Shown: positions 4,856 through 7,545 of the stretch, in pieces
Layout: each line of letters starts with the position of its first letter
Numbering within the stretch: position 1 is the first letter of the stretch
DNA from: Chloroflexota bacterium
Lineage (GTDB): Bacteria > Chloroflexota > Anaerolineae > Fen-1058
Direction: 5' to 3'
Assembly: GCA_016219235.1 (NCBI GenBank)
Contig: JACRBO010000872.1
Coordinates: forward strand, 1-7,545
DNA length: 7,545 nt
Position numbers and translations under genes: made by a program
The notes under the pieces: generated by a model
What the model was told of the DNA's origin: nothing
Database searches by the model: none
What the model saw: only the letters and a program-made list of their open reading frames with translations

Positions 4856-5899
4856 ATGAGGCGCGTCTATCCACATCGACCTAGTGGGGCCCGCTGGGCC
4901 ATGTTAAGCGTGGCGATGATCAGTCTGGTGATCGTCGCTGCGTTTCAGTTTAAGCCCAGCGCTTTGATGACGGCGGAGGCTTCGCCCATGAAGTCTCCTC
5001 CGCACACCGTCACCGTGCCGCCGATAGTCAAACATGCCGATGCCGCTCCGCATGACCGCAGCACGACCGAGCCTCGGTCGCCGGTAGTCGCTAGCCCGCT
5101 TATCGAAGACATCGAGCCGCGCTTGCCGCGTACGCCCGTTCGCCCCACGCCGACCGGCGTCGTCTTTCCCGATCCAATTTTTCCGCCCAAGTTCGACGGG
5201 CAAACGCGAACCGCCAACGTGCCGATCTTGATGTATCACTACATTTCGACACCGCCGCTGGCAACTGACAAGATCAGAGTGGGCCTGTCCGTGACGCCCG
5301 AGATGTTTGAGGCACAGGTCAAGCTGCTGATCGATAACGGGTTTACCACGATCACACTGTTCGATCTGTATGAGCATCTGGCTACCGGTAAAGCACTACC
5401 CGACAAACCGATTGTCCTCACGTTCGACGACGGCTATGTCGACAACTATGAACAGGCTTTTCCAATCCTCAAAAAATATGAACAGATCGGCACGTTCTTC
5501 GTGCTGACCGGCCCGGCTGACGTCAAAGATCCCGCCTACATGTCGTGGGAGATGGTCAAGGAAATGAGCAGCGCCGGGATGGACATGCAATTGCACTCCA
5601 AAGACCACGTCGACTTGCGCCATCGCCGGTACGAAGACCTAGTCTGGCAAATCATCGGCGGCCGCCAATCGATCGAGGGGCACACCGGCAAGCCGGTGGT
5701 CTTCATGGCCTATCCATCTGGCAAGTACGATTCGACCGTTGTAAAGTTCTTGTCTGACAATAATTTCTGGGGCGCGGTCACCACTCAATCGGGCCGCACG
5801 CATTCCATCAACGATGCATTGACCTGGACACGCATTCGTGTAGCAGGGCAGTTGCGGTTAGTCGATTATGCAAAGTTGCTAGGGCTGCCCAGGTCCTAA
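4856..5899 (+). CDS. membrane-anchored polysaccharide deacetylase (NodB domain, CE4)
   Basis: The predicted protein has 347 residues. A single N-terminal hydrophobic segment (about 14-31) is followed by a long Pro-rich linker (about 34-120), so the catalytic domain should sit outside the membrane. The NodB domain begins near VPILMYHYI (122-130). Motif 1 is TFDDGY (189-194), with catalytic base D191 and metal ligand D192. Motif 2 is HSKDH, with metal ligands H247 and H251. Motif 3 is YPSGKYD (286-292). These are the features of metal-dependent carbohydrate esterase family 4, which removes N- or O-acetyl groups from peptidoglycan, chitin-like or exopolysaccharide chains; the substrate here is unknown. 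The ATG at 4856 is chosen over the GTG at 4850 because the GTG would precede the predicted transcription start. It diverges from the response-regulator operon and may be under the same control. Confidence 0.92.
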   Translation: MRRVYPHRPSGARWAMLSVAMISLVIVAAFQFKPSALMTAEASPMKSPPHTVTVPPIVKHADAAPHDRSTTEPRSPVVASPLIEDIEPRLPRTPVRPTPTGVVFPDPIFPPKFDGQTRTANVPILMYHYISTPPLATDKIRVGLSVTPEMFEAQVKLLIDNGFTTITLFDLYEHLATGKALPDKPIVLTFDDGYVDNYEQAFPILKKYEQIGTFFVLTGPADVKDPAYMSWEMVKEMSSAGMDMQLHSKDHVDLRHRRYEDLVWQIIGGRQSIEGHTGKPVVFMAYPSGKYDSTVVKFLSDNNFWGAVTTQSGRTHSINDALTWTRIRVAGQLRLVDYAKLLGLPRS

Positions 5900-5905
5900 T
5901 GCGAA

Positions 5906-5977
5906 TTACTCTTCGCGCTCGAATACAAACACTCCGCTTGTCAGCACCTCTACCTTGACCACAGTGAGTTCTGTCAA
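5906..5977 (-). pseudogene. possible small ORF or gene remnant
   Basis: On the minus strand a frame ends in TAA (5908-5906) and, from a TTG at 5977, encodes 23 residues: TELTVVKVEVLTSGVFVFE and a short acidic tail. The alternating hydrophobic pattern looks like beta strands at a protein C-terminus, and the codons read naturally. The frame extends upstream only to a TAG about 18 codon-equivalents nearer 6010, and no ribosome binding site is evident. It could be the tail of a decayed gene or chance. Confidence 0.2.
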
Positions 5978-6078
5978 TCTCTTGTGTTTGCCCGCCGCTG
6001 TCTATGTTGCTTAGTCCTCGAAAAAATATGCTGTTGATGCGTGTCGACTTAAACAGTCCCAGATAGCGTCTGATGTCT

Positions 6079-6099
6079 AAATACACATGATGTGTATTT
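6079..6099. promoter_or_regulatory. 21-bp perfect palindrome, operator-like
   Basis: AAATACACAT-G-ATGTGTATTT is perfectly symmetric about one base, a typical size and form for a dimeric repressor or activator site. It lies 140-160 bp before the HMG-CoA reductase start and 16 bp before a TTGACA. The bound protein is unknown. Confidence 0.45.
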
Positions 6100-6171
6100 G
6101 TTTATGTCTGTTTATTGACACCATGGTGCTATCTTTCTCAATCCTGGTAGGTTTTGAGAGTTCGCCAGTGC

Positions 6172-6177
6172 TATACT
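6172..6177 (+). promoter_or_regulatory. candidate -10 element of the HMG-CoA reductase gene
   Basis: TATACT matches the sigma70 -10 at five of six positions. No good -35 lies 16-18 bp upstream (AGGTTT at 17 bp; TTGAGA is too close). If used, transcription would start near 6184 and the leader of about 55 nt would include the hairpin at 6190-6221. Confidence 0.3.
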
Positions 6178-6189
6178 TCATCTAGACAG

Positions 6190-6221
6190 TCAAGCCCGAC
6201 AGGAATACTGGCCGGGCTTGA
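6190..6221 (+). promoter_or_regulatory. leader hairpin before the HMG-CoA reductase start
   Basis: TCAAGCCCG (6190-6198) pairs perfectly with CGGGCTTGA (6213-6221), and an inner CAG/CTG extends the stem. The loop exposes GGAATA. The right arm covers the upstream TTG (6218) and ATG (6221), leaving only the ATG at 6239 unpaired. There is no T-tract, so it is more likely a leader structure than a terminator. Confidence 0.45.
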
Positions 6222-6238
6222 TGCTTGAGTGCCAAACT

Positions 6239-7537
6239 ATGACAACCTCATCGCGATTGCCGGGTTTCTATAACAAGACTCAGTCCGAACGACTCCAGGC
6301 CATGGCTGAACAGGCCGGACTAACACCGGAAGAATTAGCCGCCTTCTCGGTCGGCCTTGGCGCTGACGGCGCCGACCACATGATCGAGAATGTGATCGGC
6401 TTGTACAGCCTTCCCTTCGGCATCGCCGCCAATTTTCGGGTTAACAATAAAGAAGTCCTCGTGCCGATGGTGATTGAAGAGCCATCGGTGGTGGCCGGGG
6501 CATCGCTGGCAGCACGATTGGCGCGTGAAGGCGGCGGTTATGTCGCCAGTTCCGATGAGCCTGTGATGATCGCCCAGATGCAGATTCTGGACCTCGTCAA
6601 CCCTCACGCGGCCCGATTGGCCCTCCTGGCTCACAAGGCCCGCATCCTCGAATTTGCTGCCACGACTGATCCAGTGATCATCAAGTTAGGCGGCGGCCCG
6701 CGCGACATCGATGTTCGATTGATCGAAGACTCGCCCGTCGGCCCGATGCTGGTCTTGCATCTGCTATACGACTGCCGCGATGCGATGGGCGCGAACACCG
6801 TGAACACCGCTGCCGAAGTGCTGCGCCCGATGGTGGAGGAGATTACGGGCGGGCGTGTGGCTTTGCGAATTCTGAGCAACCTGGCGGATCACCGCCTGGC
6901 CCGCGCAACCTGCTCCATCCCGGCGAGCGCGTTGGCCTTTGATCAATTCGACGGCGAAGATGTGCGCGATCGCATCATCGAAGCGTATGCCTTTGCCGCC
7001 GCCGATCCCTATCGGGCGGCCACGCACAACAAAGGCATCATGAACGGCGTCGATGCGGTCGTCATCGCTACCGGCAACGATTGGCGCGCCATCGAAGCGG
7101 GCGCGCATGCGTACGCCGCCCGCTCAGGCAAATATACGTCGTTGTCGCAATGGGGCAAAGATAGTAAAGGCAGCCTCGTCGGAACATTGGAAATGCCGAT
7201 GGCAGTCGGTATTGTTGGTGGCGCGACAAAGGTGCATCCCACGGCGCGATTGGCCTTGAAGATCATGGGGATTCAATCAGCGCGTGAATTGGCCGAAGTG
7301 ATCGTGTCGGTTGGTCTGGCGCAGAACTTCGCCGCGATTCGCGCACTTGCCACGGAAGGCATTCAGCGCGGGCACATGTCGTTGCATGCGCGCCAACTGG
7401 CGATGGCGGCCGGCGCGACCGGCGACCTGATCGAGCAAATCTCCGCGCAGATGGTGCGCGAAAAACAAGTGCGTCTCGATCGCGCTCAGGCGTTGGTCGA
7501 AGAAATCAAGTCATACTTACCGGAAAATAGAAGTTAG
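6239..7537 (+). CDS. mvaA: hydroxymethylglutaryl-CoA reductase, class II (soluble)
   Basis: The predicted protein has 432 residues and catalyses the interconversion of HMG-CoA and mevalonate, the committed step of the mevalonate route to isoprenoids. It lacks the membrane domain of class I enzymes and is close in length to the Pseudomonas mevalonii enzyme. All four catalytic residues are visible: E81 (EEPSVVAGAS), K265 (HNKGIMNG), D281 (ATGNDWRAIEAGAHAY) and H379 (RGHMSLHAR), each two positions before its P. mevalonii counterpart (E83, K267, D283, H381). DAMGANTVNT (181-190) is the dinucleotide-site signature. D144, in TDPVI, aligns by the same offset with the Asp linked to NADH preference. 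The ATG at 6239 is chosen because MTTSSRLPGF matches the usual class II N-terminus; the TTG at 6218 and ATG at 6221 lie in a hairpin. No strong ribosome binding site is seen. The gene appears monocistronic within this window, and its downstream partners are out of view. Confidence 0.95.
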   Translation: MTTSSRLPGFYNKTQSERLQAMAEQAGLTPEELAAFSVGLGADGADHMIENVIGLYSLPFGIAANFRVNNKEVLVPMVIEEPSVVAGASLAARLAREGGGYVASSDEPVMIAQMQILDLVNPHAARLALLAHKARILEFAATTDPVIIKLGGGPRDIDVRLIEDSPVGPMLVLHLLYDCRDAMGANTVNTAAEVLRPMVEEITGGRVALRILSNLADHRLARATCSIPASALAFDQFDGEDVRDRIIEAYAFAAADPYRAATHNKGIMNGVDAVVIATGNDWRAIEAGAHAYAARSGKYTSLSQWGKDSKGSLVGTLEMPMAVGIVGGATKVHPTARLALKIMGIQSARELAEVIVSVGLAQNFAAIRALATEGIQRGHMSLHARQLAMAAGATGDLIEQISAQMVREKQVRLDRAQALVEEIKSYLPENRS

Positions 7538-7545
7538 AAATTGGA

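Larger units (their letters stand above)
5900..6238. other. 339-bp intergenic region, AT-richer than its surroundings
   Basis: No convincing complete gene is present. It holds a short minus-strand frame at its left end, a 21-bp palindrome (6079-6099), a 10-bp palindrome CACCATGGTG (6119-6128), a TTGACA (6115-6120) without a matching -10, a TATACT (6172-6177) and the leader hairpin of the HMG-CoA reductase gene. The drop in GC relative to the flanking genes fits a regulatory region or degraded insert. Confidence 0.6.

Noticed and set aside
5901..5916. GCGAA-TTACTC-TTCGC as terminator of the deacetylase gene
   Set aside because: The stem is only 5 bp with no T-tract, so it is too weak to call.
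6115..6143. TTGACA as the -35 of an HMG-CoA reductase promoter
   Set aside because: The hexamers 16-18 bp downstream (CTCAAT, TCAATC, CAATCC) match the -10 consensus at three or fewer positions.
1..7545. CRISPR array, tRNA, rRNA, prophage or defence genes
   Set aside because: No regularly spaced direct repeats, tRNA-like cloverleaf, rRNA core sequence, or phage or defence domains were seen on either strand.

Overview
The window looks like a chromosomal segment of a member of the Chloroflexota (Anaerolineae or a relative). This is inferred from style, not from a marker gene. It has a GC-rich but not extreme base composition, secreted enzymes with an uncleaved-looking N-terminal membrane segment followed by a Thr/Pro-rich linker, a WYL regulator paired with a VOC protein, tandem OmpR-type response regulators, and a soluble class II HMG-CoA reductase. 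No rRNA, tRNA, CRISPR array or transposase gene was found.

Layout. Positions 1-210 hold no gene I can support well, but carry a cluster of small palindromes. A surface-anchored clan-A-type glycoside hydrolase (211-1410, +) is followed after 1 nt by a WYL-domain transcription regulator (1412-2362, +), so the two are almost certainly co-transcribed. A 169-bp gap then holds a long inverted repeat with competing folds. It is followed by a VOC (glyoxalase/bleomycin-resistance fold) protein (2532-2900, +) with an excellent ribosome binding site. A perfect 17-bp hairpin (2953-2990) separates this block from a leftward block.

The leftward block (4725 down to 3087, minus strand) encodes a 66-residue single-pass membrane protein and two OmpR/PhoB-family response regulators. 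No histidine kinase is in view. It diverges from a polysaccharide deacetylase (4856-5899, +). The 130-bp divergent region contains two sigma70-type promoters with identical core elements (TTGACA, 17 bp, TATGCT) on opposite strands. The leftward one gives a short leader with a Shine-Dalgarno site; the rightward one should give a leaderless mRNA. A 339-bp AT-richer gap follows, with a 21-bp palindrome, a possible gene remnant and a leader hairpin. The window ends with a complete class II HMG-CoA reductase (6239-7537, +) of the mevalonate pathway.

How the parts fit. The deacetylase and the glycoside hydrolase point to cell-envelope or extracellular polysaccharide work. The two response regulators presumably serve kinases encoded elsewhere, and the small membrane protein is a candidate accessory. 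The HMG-CoA reductase appears to be a separate transcription unit for isoprenoid precursor supply. The least explained material is non-coding: several palindromes preceded by a GTAG tetranucleotide, which resembles REP-type elements, and the mirrored promoter pair.
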